From contig CM061132.1 of the NCBI GenBank assembly GCA_030789695.1, positions 147,816,597 through 147,880,596 of the forward strand: DNA of 64,000 nucleotides, written 5' to 3'. Every line of letters starts with the position of its first letter. The stretch's first letter is position 1. Positions 11,870 to 23,520 of this stretch are shown piece after piece. The DNA is from Scilla litardierei (lineage: Eukaryota > Streptophyta > Magnoliopsida > Asparagales > Asparagaceae). Under the pieces are notes generated by a model. That model was not told where the DNA came from. It saw only the letters and a program-made list of their open reading frames with translations, and did not search any database. The position numbers were made by a program, and so were the translations under genes.

Positions 11870-12262
11870 CACTACTGGAAAATTGGACATTAGCCACGGA
11901 CAAATCCGTGGCTAATACTCTGAAATCCGTGGCTAATTAGTACTAGCCACGGATTTTTAGAAATTCCGTGGCTAATATTCCGTGGCTGAAAGTGGCGTGG
12001 TGGATGCGAAAAATTCCGTGGCAAATGAAAATTGTCCGTGGCAGATACATTAGCCACGGAACATTAGCCACGGATGTCCGTGGCTAATGTGATTTTTATA
12101 ACAACGGAAAAATGCCCTCATCAGCCATGGAATGTGCCGTGGCAAAAAATTCCATGGCTAATTAGTATTAGCCACGGATTTTCTGTGGCTAACGTGTATT
12201 AGCCACGGACTGTCTGCCAGTCTGTCCGTGGCTAATACTCGTTAGCCACGAATTTTCCGTGG
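11870..12262. repeat. Left CACTA subterminal repeat block
   Basis: About a dozen copies of the word GCCACGGA or its complement TCCGTGGC occur in both orientations in the first 390 bp of the element. In En/Spm such subterminal motifs bind the element-encoded TNPA protein. Binding here is inferred from family knowledge. Confidence 0.85.
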
Positions 12263-12589
12263 CTAATGTTTAATTTTTTTAAAAAAATTAAAAATTCAAA
12301 ATAATTCCTCAAATAAACATGCTTAATTCCCAAAACCAACCACAAGATGAGAAAATAACAAGCATTCCAACTTACAAATCACATATACCCTCGTTAATTA
12401 GAATGATATTTTCAAAACCACGACATTTATTGTGATCAATCGGAAATATTTCACATAAATAACAAGCATTCCAAATTACAAATCTCATAGTTTTCTTAAT
12501 ATAGGAACATAAATCAACACACATGAACACTTAAAAACAAAGCGTGACCAACACGTGTATCATTGGTCCCACACATGACTTTCAAACGC

Positions 12590-15201
12590 TTTAACAAAAA
12601 CAAAGAAGCTCCTCATCGATCGTTGCAAGCTCCTTCCATTGTACGAGTGACTTGGTCTTAGCCTCTATAGGAAGCTGCCGACTGTCCAATGCCCTCTTTG
12701 TCAGACATGCCTCTCCCGCTCCCTGCACGCCACTTCCGGATGGATCTGCTTCTTGAACATCCTCGTGATCAGATGCCCATAGAATTGGCTCCTTACCCAT
12801 CGTAGTTGTTCCGTTCAACTCTCTAAATTCCTCAAGAACCCCAGAAAATATAATACCTACAGCAATTGACAACTCCATCGCAAAATAAAACCTCAAGTTC
12901 TGCAAAATGGAATAAAACAGAAACGTGATACGCCTAATACACATGATTGTAATCATAAAGCAAAAACCGATGGATTTATGTTATCATAAGGAGATGGCCA
13001 AGACACTGGTAAACGCAGTAAGCAGCACAAAGATAAATGTGAAACACAGGCCGACCGTTTTATAGGTGGGCAAGTGCAGAGGATTCCAAATGTTGGGGTC
13101 TGTATTAGGTCTTGCTAATACATGCAAATAGGTTTTCATGCTTATGAAAGATTGACAAGTGCACACAAAGCTTACCATCAAACCATCCCATGAGAACTGG
13201 TTCTCGAAGAGATTCGTATCGAGAAGATAAATACAGAATCTCACGATTGCTTTCATGTGCATTTCAGATCAAAAACATTCAGAACTTGCAATGCTCTGAT
13301 AAGCTTCGAAGCAAATTCTTGTTGTTGTTTCTTTTGTAATGGAAACCAAGGCTATACATAATTTTCCTTGGATAGTATATGTCTGGTAGCATTATTCATG
13401 CCAGTCCCAATGCTCAAACCCACTATAATTTGTTCTTTCTGTGCCGACAGTTGGTGGCAACACGGAGTCAGCTTCATCTCCTTGATTCTCTGGGACGTGC
13501 ATGTCAGGTTTCAACGAGGGCTCTGCAGGAAGCCAAATGACCATGTACATTAGTGCCTATATGTAGAACATGAAGCAGCAGGTAATTGGTTTCATCTGTA
13601 TTTTTGAGCACAAGAGAAGCATCAAAGATGAGCTAAAATTATGACATGCCATCATATTTAAAAGCCCCATAGTTTCCATTTTCTTTATAAATAACAATTA
13701 CCGGAGATATACATTGAATAAGTCAAATAATGTCTTGGACGTATGATACTGGTGACAACTATGATAAGAATTCATACTCTTTTGAACAATTTGGTACCAG
13801 AGAGATTAGGTAGTGGTTATTCATACATTGCCTAAACAAGGAGAATGAAATGCCAATATAAAATGATGCATAGAGCACACATGGTACAAAAGCACTGTGA
13901 TAGGATAAAGCAAGCAAAGATGCCATAAACAACATCAATGCAGAGGACGAACGTCATTTCATTAGATTTAATGCAAGTATTTGGTAAGACTAAGTTTTCA
14001 TTGATGATAGTATTTCATATAGTCGTGGCGATTTAACTTGTGAGAATGGTTTTCCATGTCTACATTATAATTGAACCTAAGCCAATATCATGTGGTGCCA
14101 AATGAAGAGAATGTTTACTCCAGTCATGAAAAATCAAGAGCATCTTATTAGCAAATTTAAGCTGTGAATTGGTTGATGTTACCTGACTGTATGGTCCAAT
14201 ACAACTAGGGGCCCATCATGAAATGATTTATACATGTAGAACTCTCTTGCTTTGATAATTTGCCATTAGAACTTCAATATATGCATTTCCCAGACCAGCT
14301 TGTGCCAAAGGAAGCTCAATAGTACTGCGTGATGGAACACCCCGGTAACACTTCTTTTCTGTAATGAATATTTTATAAAATTCATTGGCTAAAGCAAATT
14401 GCTTCATATCAGATATATAGAGGTGAATATATAGAACACTAGCCCAGTCAAGACCATCCTGGTTGAGTTGTGATCAATTATCCTCAACGCCATAGTCAGA
14501 TCTTCCCGCAGACCTGCCATTTGAATGCTACGCCTAGTCAAGACCATCCTGGTTGAGTAGTTTGATTTCTTTGTTTTGTCAGAATCAGATGCTAAATCCA
14601 TAAACTTGCATTTGACCATGCGACCTTGTGGAGTATCTCCTACTTCAGTAATACAACCCATGTTCCCAGAACCATCATGATTACTTGTGCTATTGCTACT
14701 CGATGATGGGAACTCTCTCTTGTGCTCCAGATAGAATGCCAGAGGATGAAGGATACCAACTGGTGCAATTGACTTAGGTGGGTGCAGTATTACTTGAAAC
14801 TTGTCAAGAACAATTCGTACTTTCTGAAAAATTTGTACATGATGAAGTGATGTAAATCATACAAGAGAATGAAAGAGCAATAATGAGTTCAGTTATTCTG
14901 ATAAATTATTAAAGCCTTAAACTAGAAGCATGCAGCATATAAGGATTATTTTTTGTAGTCATGATACAAGAATTGTATATCCAACCTTACACATGACCAG
15001 GGATTTCATGGCTTAAAATTAAACAGATGATGTAAATGAATTATTAACTCTAAAACAAAAAGCCAAAGGAATGCCAAGCACATTAGGAGGACCTCCACTT
15101 ACTTTAAAGAGATGAAAATCAAGAGTTAGTGTTTCGTATTCCCCTCCTTCACCACATATATTCCATAAAGCCTGACAAAAGGAAGTCAACATTTACTCAT
15201 G

Positions 15202-15243
<42 letters not shown>

Positions 15244-16560
15244 TAATTGTAATTTTGCATAAATTACATATTATAAGGATACTAATATGAAATGGTTAGG
15301 CTGCTAGACCAACAATCATATGCAAGTCAATAAGTTGAACGATTGCATAATGGAGGGAAAATAAGGTAGATCATTATTCACTATGGATACCATATGCATG
15401 TGCCGTCCTACAAAAAGCATACAATAAGAAGTCATGGATGATTAACTCATTTTGGATCATCTAATAATATCATTTAATCATTATAATATCAGCTGAATGA
15501 TTAAAAAATAGGCTACACTAGAGTTATCATAATCTTTCCAAAACACTACCTGATTACATGTGCAACCTTGTAATCTGAGCATGAAAATACAAATAGCGAG
15601 CACACATTTACCTAGTTATATTGTTGTATGCTAATGCTAACCATGCCCAAAATGAAAATTCAGAAACATAATAAAAGAAGCATGCTTCTTACAAATAAAC
15701 ATAAACATAAACATAAACATAAACTCTACTTTATTTAATTTGTTTCAACTATATATCTTAGTTTCATTCTAGAGTTGATCTAACAGCTTGTCTAGTTATA
15801 TACATCCTGATAATCATTTCTTCACTAAAAGCTGATTCAAACTGCAGCACAAATGTAATTTAAGATCAAGTGAAGAAATTTCAAAGATCATGCTAATCTA
15901 TAAGCTATATTGAGCAGAAACGGAAAAGACGGTCTTAATTTAAGGGACCGGACATACTCTTTCATCTTAAGTAGATGAGACTGCAAATGTGAGAGTTCTT
16001 TCCCCAGGTGATTTGCAGGGTTCAGACCAATAGCTGCAACATGTGAATATCAAACAAACCACTTCGAATTATCAGTAACTCTGCGCCAATCTTTATGACC
16101 AAACGAAATAATCAATTTTAATTGGAACAATCAATAACATGCTATTAAATAAGAAATTACTATAAAGTGACAACTTGTACCTTAACAGTAATAGCCAGGA
16201 AGTTCCTTCGTATCTACAAAATACCAACAGAATAAACCATTAAACAATAAACATCAACAACTTGCACCAAGGGTTCACTGACATAGTCATGCACTAAAAT
16301 AATAGCAATACTAGAGAACTAAAGAATTATCATTCTTGAAGGAGGAAAGTTTGATATTGTTTCCATAAATAAGCCAGAGAAACAAGGCCTACCCTTGCAC
16401 AAACACTCTCCACCTGCAGCCTTTTATAGTCAGACACAATGGCACCAGAAGACACTGCTGTCACAGAAGGATTTTATCGCCTGACTTCATTTAGCAAAAT
16501 AAACATATCTTCAACTTCTTCTCCAGGGGTTACTTTGTAGCTAAGATCCTGATGCATACG
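12590..16560 (-). pseudogene. DPH6: Captured DPH6 (diphthine-ammonia ligase) gene fragment
   Basis: DPH6 performs the last amidation step of diphthamide synthesis on elongation factor 2. On the - strand, exon-sized matches appear in order with intron-like gaps: EEVEDMFILLNEV (about 16520), VAAIGLNP and HLGKEL (about 16000), CGEGGEYETLTLD (about 15150), ILHPPKSIAPVGILHPLAF (about 14770), a YIHLYISDM-like block with RSTIELPLAQAGLG (14270-14430), APSCIGPYSQ (about 14190), GKLCIALVSIT (about 13340), then RFCIYLLDTNLFENQFSWD (about 13220). The N-terminal PP-loop part is absent; the two RidA-like regions are represented. Stops at 16474-16476 and 13392-13394, plus frameshifts, make it a pseudogene. 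Retained introns show it was copied from genomic DNA. Protein identity is from recalled motif matches. Confidence 0.8.
15204..15241. repeat. (AC)n microsatellite
   Basis: About 19 uninterrupted AC units lie in an intron of the captured DPH6 fragment. Confidence 0.95.
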
Positions 16561-16633
16561 CATAAAAGAAAAAGAAGGTAAGTGAGATTAATAGAGATGC
16601 AAAGTATCAACAGAGAAACAAATCAGGATATTA

Positions 16634-17353
16634 AACCTTAGCTTCAGCTAGAAGCTTCAGCCTTGCTATTTTCATCTTCTTTCTTCTTTCAATCAATTTG
16701 TACTGATAGCTTCTTCAGATCTTCAATAGATGGAGATTGCCAAAGACTCATATGGCAGTAGGAAGTCGCTTCACCTAACAATTATAAAGTGAAGGCAGCT
16801 TTGGCTGCTCTGTATAATGCATGTTTCCATGCATTTGGCTCTTAGTACTATAAATTGAACAGTAGACAAATCATAAAGAGACATGAAATTCCACACAACC
16901 ATTCAAAGATTTCAACCAATTAACTTATAATCGCTGATATAATCGCCAAATTAACTATACGAATACAAAAATTTGGAAAAGAAACAAAATTTACCTTGAC
17001 ATTAGTGGGGGAAAGCTTAATCACCTCCTCAGCATCATTCAGGGCTCGTCTGTAATTCCCCAACAGCAAATTCACATGGGCACAATTTGCAAAGAGAACT
17101 GATGTCTCGGATTCGTTTATAGCCATTTGATTTATAGCCCTCGAGTAGCAATCGATCACATCATTGTAGTACTTTTCCCCTTCTTCACATATTGATTTCC
17201 TTGCTCCAGAACGCAAAAAATTTCTAAGAATGAAATTTTATAGAAAAGGAAAACACGTAGGGGTTTCAAGGGGATATAGAGCAAAAGAAAGCTGACATTG
17301 AGCTTGACGGCGGTAGACTCTTTGATGGCGATGATTGCGTTAAGGGGATCCAT
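16634..17353 (-). pseudogene. TTC4: Captured TTC4-like TPR co-chaperone gene fragment
   Basis: TTC4/CNS1-type proteins are TPR co-chaperones of Hsp90. On the - strand an ATG at 17353 opens exon 1 (MDPLNAIIAIKESTAVKLN), ending at a GT near 17296. Exon 2 (about 17212-16995) carries EQGNQYVKKGK, then a one-base loss in the A-run at 17173-17176, then CYSRAINQ and HVNLLLGNYRRALNDAEE, a clear TPR helix pair, and ends at a GT donor at 16994-16993. A third piece at 16634-16760 contains IEDLKKLSVQID, a stop and a short tail, matching the segment after the TPRs in plant TTC4 proteins. The C-terminal half is missing. The next sequence on the same strand is the DPH6 fragment, so the two would form one chimeric transcription unit. 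Protein identity is from motif recall. Confidence 0.75.
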
Positions 17354-17667
17354 GGACGAGATCTGGGCATGGACCTGCTCACATCACTGCCTCTTTCGGC
17401 TGCCCTAAAACCAAGCAAACCCCACAAGGCAAATCCATGGAGGCGACATCATTGGCGACCGATGGAGGAATCAAGGGTTCAGCGGCCGACGGAAGCGACG
17501 ACTTTGGTGACCAGATCGGAGGTGGATCCGATGGGCTGCATCCTCGGCAAAGGCGGGGGCGGGGCGGAGATGGGGAGGCCCCCGGCTCCCTGTCATGTGA
17601 GGGGCGGAGCGATTGCTAGGTGGCATTTAGCCAGAGATACCAGTCGTCGGTGTCGAAGATAGAAGCC

Positions 17668-17748
17668 ATGACTGACGTGGCCGATTCGACAGCCGCGGGG
17701 CCTCCGGCAGCCGCGGGGAAGAAGCCGAAGAGGCAGAGGGTGAAGGAG
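17668..17748 (+). other. Possible captured first exon of a third gene
   Basis: An ATG at 17668 opens a short alanine-rich then basic peptide (TAAGPPAAAGKKPKRQRVKE) ending at a GTGAGA donor-like site at 17749. It lies in a GC-rich block (17430-17770) that stands out from the AT-rich element. I do not recognise the protein. The block may instead be the captured 5' upstream region of the TTC4-like gene. Confidence 0.3.
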
Positions 17749-17864
17749 GTGAGAGCGAGGGATAGTTTGAGAGATAAGAATAAATCATGTGAATAAAAGG
17801 GGGAACGAAAAAGGGAAGCCCGCGCTCTGCGAAATTTTTTGGGGATATTTTCTCTCATTCGTCA

Positions 17865-18121
17865 CGGACTAGCCACAGACGGATGTATTCCTGTCACGGA
17901 CCAAAAATATTTCGTGGAAAATAGTCATCTGTCATGAAATGTCCGTGGTAGATATTCAGCATTTGCCAAGGAATTCTCCGTGACAAATATTCTGTGGCCG
18001 ATGTTTGTCATCTGCCACGGAGTATTAGCCACGGAATAATCTGTGACTATATGTTCAACATTTACCACGGATTTTGTCCGTGGCTAATGTTCTGTGGCTG
18101 ATTGTCAGTTTTCTAGTAGTG
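17865..18121. repeat. Right CACTA subterminal repeat block
   Basis: Copies of GCCACGGA and TCCGTGGC, several diverged, occur in both orientations up to the CACTA terminus, mirroring the left block. Confidence 0.8.
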
Positions 18122-18124
18122 TAA

Positions 18125-18549
18125 GTTTGATATTAATTAAGTCCTAACCGCCCAAGCTGAAGTAAAAAAATCCAATTAAATCACGTTGCTTAATTTAATG
18201 GTGGCTTTTAATCTCCTCTTTTTTCCTCATACTTTTCTCTTTTCAAATTAATATACTAGTTCTCGCATTGTCCACGTGGATTATTTCCCATAGTTTAATA
18301 TTAACTTAAGGCTAGATTTAAAAACCCCCCAATAGAATTTGAGTTTTTGACCCATTTAAAAATAAATTGTGAATGTGTTTTTTTTCAAAAATAATCTCTT
18401 ATTAAAGATTTTTCCAACCTAAAAATTAATTTTATAATGAATAAAGGTAAGTTGATACTAAATTGATCTCGTGGAAGCCATGTGACGGACTTTTGGATGA
18501 CAGATTGAGCGGAGCTTACCACAAAAAAAAAACTTAAGAAAATATGATG
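18125..18549. other. Unassigned AT-rich intergenic sequence
   Basis: No supportable gene, element or repeat. Confidence 0.4.
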
Positions 18550-18695
18550 CAATGTACACCCCAACGAGGGTGTGCTATACATTGTCAAAAATGAAAATAA
18601 TAATAATAGAAATGATAAGATAAGTGATGTGTCATATTTTTCATTTTTGGCAATAAGTAGTTCTGTACAAGCCCTCTTTGGAGGTGTATACGTCA
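18550..18695. mobile_element. Foldback MITE 1
   Basis: The arms TACACCCC..GAGGGTGTG..ATTGTCAAAAATGAAAA and TTTTTCATTTTTGGCAAT..CCTC..GGAGGTGTATAC are diverged inverted copies of each other around a short AT-rich centre. Size and layout match the two MITEs that follow. A target duplication was not identified, so its edges are approximate. Confidence 0.55.
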
Positions 18696-18960
18696 CATTT
18701 CCTACCGAAAGTCTACTTGGTATGACAAGAATACTGAAGTTTGCAACCAAATTCAAACCGAGATGACAAGAATAAAGCTGAATTTGAGAAACAGTGTCTC
18801 TTTGTTGATCATATGAAACCATAAGATAAAATAAAATAAATTAATGATGCTGGGCAGAAACAAACAGATCAACATGCAACATGTCACATGTTTCCAGATT
18901 TGTCAATGGAGATAATACACATCTTTTCAATGTCTCCATCCATTTTTCGTAATATTTCTA

Positions 18961-19131
18961 GGCAATTGCTACATGCACCTCAAAAATGAGGTGCATGTAT
19001 GATTCAGTGCAAAAAATTTCTACTTTTGAAAGAGAGAGAGTAAGATTAGAGTTAAGGATGTGACATTTTCTCTATTTTTAGACAAATAAACTGCATGCAC
19101 CTCATTCTCTGAGGTGCATGCAGCATTGGCC
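18961..19131. mobile_element. hAT-like MITE 2, 171 bp with 8-bp target duplication
   Basis: The ends are GGCAATTGCTACATGCACC and the inverse of GGCCAATGCTGCATGCACC. Perfect 8-bp direct repeats TATTTCTA flank it at 18953-18960 and 19132-19139, which points to the hAT superfamily. Each arm is itself a hairpin, ACATGCACCTCA with TGAGGTGCATGT on the left, and TGCATGCACCTCA with TGAGGTGCATGCA on the right. No coding capacity. Confidence 0.85.
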
Positions 19132-19412
19132 TATTTCTAAATCCAATCATGGGACACGTTAGCCCAGCCTGACGCACCCAAAAAAACGTAGAAAAATAAA
19201 ATCTGTGAGATGAGTTGGTTAAGCTATTAATTCATGAGACAGACTATGCCTAGCACGTGATGATTAAGTGTTAAAAATGGTAAAAAGTAAGAGCGAATGT
19301 GAAATGAACTGGGATGGCAAGAAATAATTTCCATTTTAAGCCCATAATCATTACATACATTCCTGGAATGTACTGTGTGGTGTATATAGCAATTCTCTAA
19401 TTCATTTATTAA

Positions 19413-19586
19413 GAGAATGACTATACACACCTCCAAAACAGGGTGAAGTGACGTGATTACTTGTCAAAAATGGAAAAAAAAATTGGGAGCGAAAAGGAGA
19501 AGTGACACATAATATGATTTTTCTTTCCGTTTTTTAGCAAGTGGTCACATCCCCGCATCTCAATTGAGGTATATATAGCAAATTCC
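19413..19586. mobile_element. hAT-like MITE 3, 174 bp with 8-bp target duplication
   Basis: The ends are GAGAATGACTATACACACCTC and its diverged inverse GGTATATATAGCAAATTCC. TTTATTAA occurs at 19405-19412 and 19587-19594 as an 8-bp duplication. The centre contains GTCAAAAATGG opposite a CCGTTTTTTAGCAAG-type word, as in MITE 1. It is probably the same broad family as the two preceding elements. Confidence 0.7.
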
Positions 19587-19594
19587 TTTATTAA

Positions 19595-20652
19595 TTGTAA
19601 TATATTTACACGGTCGTAATGAGTACGAGTTACATAGTCCTTGCACTTATAAATCACTTGGCTCTTATCAGGCCACATAACCATGGTCCGCAGACCTGTG
19701 TCCAGTGTCACTACTCTGCAGTCCTTCCGCGAACATCGAATTGCAGTCAGCCACGTGGCACGGGGTCTGGGTCCGGAAGCTTGGATCACATACGCCGTTA
19801 TTTCTAACGGCATCCCGTTATCGACTGCACGTGCGGCGCGCCTGACTACCGACTCTCCCGCACGGGTAAAAAAAGGCGAGCGGAGCGACCAATTCCGTTG
19901 AATCTCCGCGTGGTTTTTGGACCTCTCCTCTTATCTCGTCCCCGTATCTTCCCAGACAACCCTCCCGTTTCCATATAAATTACGACACAGCCACTCAAGG
20001 CCCAGCACGAGAACCCCAGTCCGGTCACCTCACCACACGAGATATCGGACCGAAAGCTCGGATATCGGACTGCATGGCGTGTTCCCTTGCCCTGGGACCC
20101 TCTTCGGCTAGTTGGTCTCAAAAGAGGAAGATATTTTCATGGCCCAGTCGCTCAGTGATGGGAGCAAAGGAGGAGATACAAGGCTATTGCGTGTGATTTC
20201 CTGTATCTTTTCTTGAATGATATCTAGATAGCAACATCCACTGCTAGGGTTTCCACATGAAGAAGGGCTTTTTGGTTCAGCAAAGGGAGAGCATGCATTG
20301 TTCTAGTTAGCCACACATGCAAGCTTTTGGTATGGTTTTTGGTCCATGTTAGTTGTCTCTAGGCCCCAAGCCAAATAATTGTGTGCTATTATGGCGAGGC
20401 ATCATAGATACTTTCTCATATAGAAAGTATCTATTGATGCATGCCGTGGCCGTCGACGTTGGCTGATAATGGGTTGTCGATTGTACTCAATGCTATCAAA
20501 GCCAAAGAGAACCTGCGATGATATATTAACAGTCTTGATGATAAAACTTACTGGAACCATGTAAGTGTACGTATCACAGCTTAACTTGTCGAATTATTGA
20601 TTTGTTGCTTATGAAATCTACGACATTACGAATAGACAACTGCGTTAGCTAA
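19595..20652 (+). other. Possible remnant of a host gene 5' end
   Basis: A TATAAA box (19974-19979) is followed by an ATG at 20074 that opens a 40-codon frame ending at 20196. Its start is plastid-transit-like (MACSLALGPSSASWSQKRK). A second coding-like stretch, LADNGLSIVLNAIKAKENLR then a stop then YINSLDDKTYWNH, lies at about 20455-20560 and ends at a GTAAGT donor. The PIF/Harbinger element begins at 20653, soon after. I do not recognise a protein. This could be a gene broken by the insertion, or chance. Confidence 0.25.
20405..20435. repeat. Perfect 13-bp hairpin
   Basis: ATAGATACTTTCT, a 5-base loop CATAT, then AGAAAGTATCTAT. The arms are exact complements. It lies between the two coding-like stretches of 20.07-20.56 kb. 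Function unknown. Confidence 0.8.
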
Positions 20653-20929
20653 GGGCCCGCTCTTTTGGAAGAAAGTAGAAATGGGAAAGTTGGGGAGTTG
20701 TGGAATCTGAGGAGAGAGAAATTTGAGTTTTGTGTTCTTTTGCTTGGAAAGTTGTATGGAAAGTGTGTTTTGGAAAGTAAAGTGTGGTCCACCCAACTTT
20801 CTTGTGTTCTTTTGGGTTTGGAAAGTTGGAATGAGAAAGTAGTAAAGTTGGAGTGAGGTGTTATATGGTGAGTATAGGGTAATTGTTACTCATGTATGTA
20901 AATTGTGAAATAAACCATAAGTTATCACA

Positions 20930-23520
20930 TTGCCATAAAATCCATGAATGCAGCAAAATTGCCATGCGTCCCTGTAATGAAACAGATACAAAAATGGCAT
21001 GTAAATTCTAAAATAAATCCCATGTAATCCCATGTAAATTCTAATATAAATTCTGAAATAAATCCCAAGATCTAGCAACAACAAAAAATCCACTCAATCA
21101 GCACTATTGACAAGCATACAGGGATGACACATATACACAAATTGAATTGACAGTCTGACTTGGGTTCCCAATTTCTAGCAAAGCCAAAAAATCAACTCAA
21201 GCAGGTAAATTGCCAAGAAAACAGGAATGACACAGAAACACAAATGGCATGTACATTATGAAATATTTCCCAAGGCCTCTCATAGCCAAAAAAACCACGG
21301 AAGCAGATATATTGACGTGCAACCAGACATGCAACAGATAAAAAATGGCATATGCATTCTGAAAATATTTCCGCAATTACGCACATAGCCAAACATATCC
21401 ACGCAAGCAGCAAATATTAACAATCAACCAGGCAGTCAACATATACAAAAATGAATTGGACATACTGGAATACTTCCCAGTTATGCAACAGATATAGATA
21501 TAGCAATAAACCCACAAGTAGCAAAATTACAAAACGTTCGCAACAACAACAAGTTTAGATTCCAAATCATTAGTGATTGTTATACAACTTCAGAAAAATT
21601 AAAAACACTAGACCAAGGAGAGAATACATCCCAATCTTAAGTGAAGTGTACTCTGATAGAATGCTATCCATTTTCACCTTGTTTATCTCTAAATGGCCTA
21701 CGACCGTAGCCAAACGACCTTCAATCTCAACCCACCTCATCTCATTCGGTGAGCGCGCAGGGCTTTCACCTATTGCTTCTCTTTCATTTGCTTCCATTAA
21801 ATGATGAATAATAAATGATGACCAGTCACTGTGGGGGGGGGGGGTCTTTCCATTCGAAGAACCCTCATTTGTCCCTTCGAGACGGACAGCTCCAAAACCT
21901 TCTGTCAGGGTTTAAACGTGTCCATGACGTCTTTCTCGGTACATTCAGACCACAGTGGCATATCTTGTAGTCTGCATCATCAGTATCCAATTCAGGAACA
22001 CGGTTCGCTTCCCGAAGGCGGGAGCGAATAGACGTGTTGGAGCCTTCACTCATTTGTACCTGAAAAACATAAACGAAAACAAAATTAAAGGTGTGTGAGG
22101 TTACTAGAAAAGAAATTTATAAATAATCTGACATGGGGAAGTTCAAGGCGTACCTAGAAAAATATAATAACACATGATGTCAACGTATCCGGCATTTTTC
22201 AGTAATCATCAAAGTTCGTTGACATGTCAAAACCCATATGCAAATACAAATTCATGCACATATCAATTAGAATGAAAAGAAAAAATGAAAAGCCCTCAGG
22301 AATATATATGTTTCATTTTCCCAACTAGGTTGCTTGCGGGTGTTCCTTCCTTGTGTTTTATTTCCGAATGAAACCGGTATACCATCTAGGAACCCTACGG
22401 CAAGCCATCCACATAACTGGGAATTTAATTGTATAATCCAACGCTTAAATGTTATTCATCATTGGACAGGAAGAGGAAAAAATCCATTAAAGCATCAAAC
22501 GAAGAATTCTTCCTGAAAGATAACCTGGAATAAATCATGCAAAGCAGCAAAGCATATAATCCAGTAAAGCAGCAGTGCATGTCATAAAGCCATACCATAC
22601 TGCGGCATCCCCTGATATGGAGCCATACCATACTGCGTCACAAGAATGCAACAGATACAAAATAGCCATAACAAGCCCAAAATGCCAATATATGGACTTG
22701 AACCAGGCATGATACGCAAGCAGCAGTATTGACAATCAACCAGCCATGACACAGACCAATATATGGAGTGGACATTATGCCAAAAAAATCCCAATATAGC
22801 TCATATCCAAAACATCCCAGCAAGCAACAGTAGTGACATGAAAACAGGCATAAAAAGAGAAACAGGCATGCCATTGACAGTCTCACCATGAATCCCAGGC
22901 ATGCAACATATACAAAAAAGGCATGTACATTCTGAAATAAATCCAAAGAACACACATAACCAAAAAAATCCAAGCACGCAGCAGTATTGACAAGCAACAA
23001 GGCATGCCACAGACACACATAGGTCCTGGACATTCTGCCATACAGTCACACATATTGACAAGCAAACAGGCATGAGACAGAAACACAAATGGCATTGACA
23101 TTTTCACCCAAAAACTCCAAGCCTTCAACCATAGTGACATGCACCCAGGCTTGCAACATATATGCAATGCAAACAGAATGAAAACTTAGAATTTTATAGC
23201 CATCAGGAAGTTATATTCATCATTTACCCAACTAGGCTGCTGGCGGTTGTTCCTTACTTAACTACCCAAGACAAGCACATAACTTGGGTTTTATTTCCGA
23301 CTGAAACCGATATACAATATAGGAACCATCCTGCCAACCATCCATTTATTTAGGAAATTAAGAGTGTCTGTCAACTATTTCATGTTTTTCATCATTGGGC
23401 TATTGGGATAAAAATTCAAAGATTTCATATATATTGCACTGCAACAAGGCACTGCACCCATGCATGCCACAGCTACACAGATGGCATTGAAATTCTGCAA
23501 TTAACCATAGTCAACTAAAA
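20930..23520. repeat. Subterminal repeat region of the PIF/Harbinger element
   Basis: Diverged copies of a block with the words GACATGCAACCAGGC, GCAACAGATACAAAAATGGC, ATGTACATTCTGAAAT and ATAGCCAAAAAAATCC recur along the whole stretch. A second block, built on CCCAACTAGGTTGCTGGCGG, occurs at about 22314-22490 and 23215-23420, and again at 24769-24947. Inverted copies of the first block occur at 33900-34010 near the other end. There is no convincing coding sequence; short cysteine- and tryptophan-rich frames here come from the repeats. Confidence 0.7.

Larger units (their letters stand above)
11870..18121. mobile_element. Non-autonomous CACTA (En/Spm) transposon with captured genes
   Basis: The left end is CACTACTGGAAAA and the right end is TTTTCTAGTAGTG, an imperfect inverted pair of the classic plant CACTA terminus. 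Both ends are flanked by TAA, a 3-bp target duplication as expected for this superfamily. Subterminal arrays of TTAGCCACGGA and TCCGTGGCTAA fill 11885-12262 and 17865-18105. No TNPD-like transposase or TNPA-like protein is visible in the 6252 bp. Instead the interior holds intron-containing fragments of TTC4-like and DPH6 genes, both on the - strand. It would need transposase from another copy. Confidence 0.9.

Noticed and set aside
11870..18121. Autonomous CACTA with TNPD/TNPA genes
   Set aside because: No transposase motif was seen in any frame; the exon-like pieces match TTC4 and DPH6 instead.
22535..23167. - strand Cys/Trp-rich frames up to 131 codons
   Set aside because: Derived from the subterminal repeat words of the PIF/Harbinger arm and conserved only as DNA repeats.
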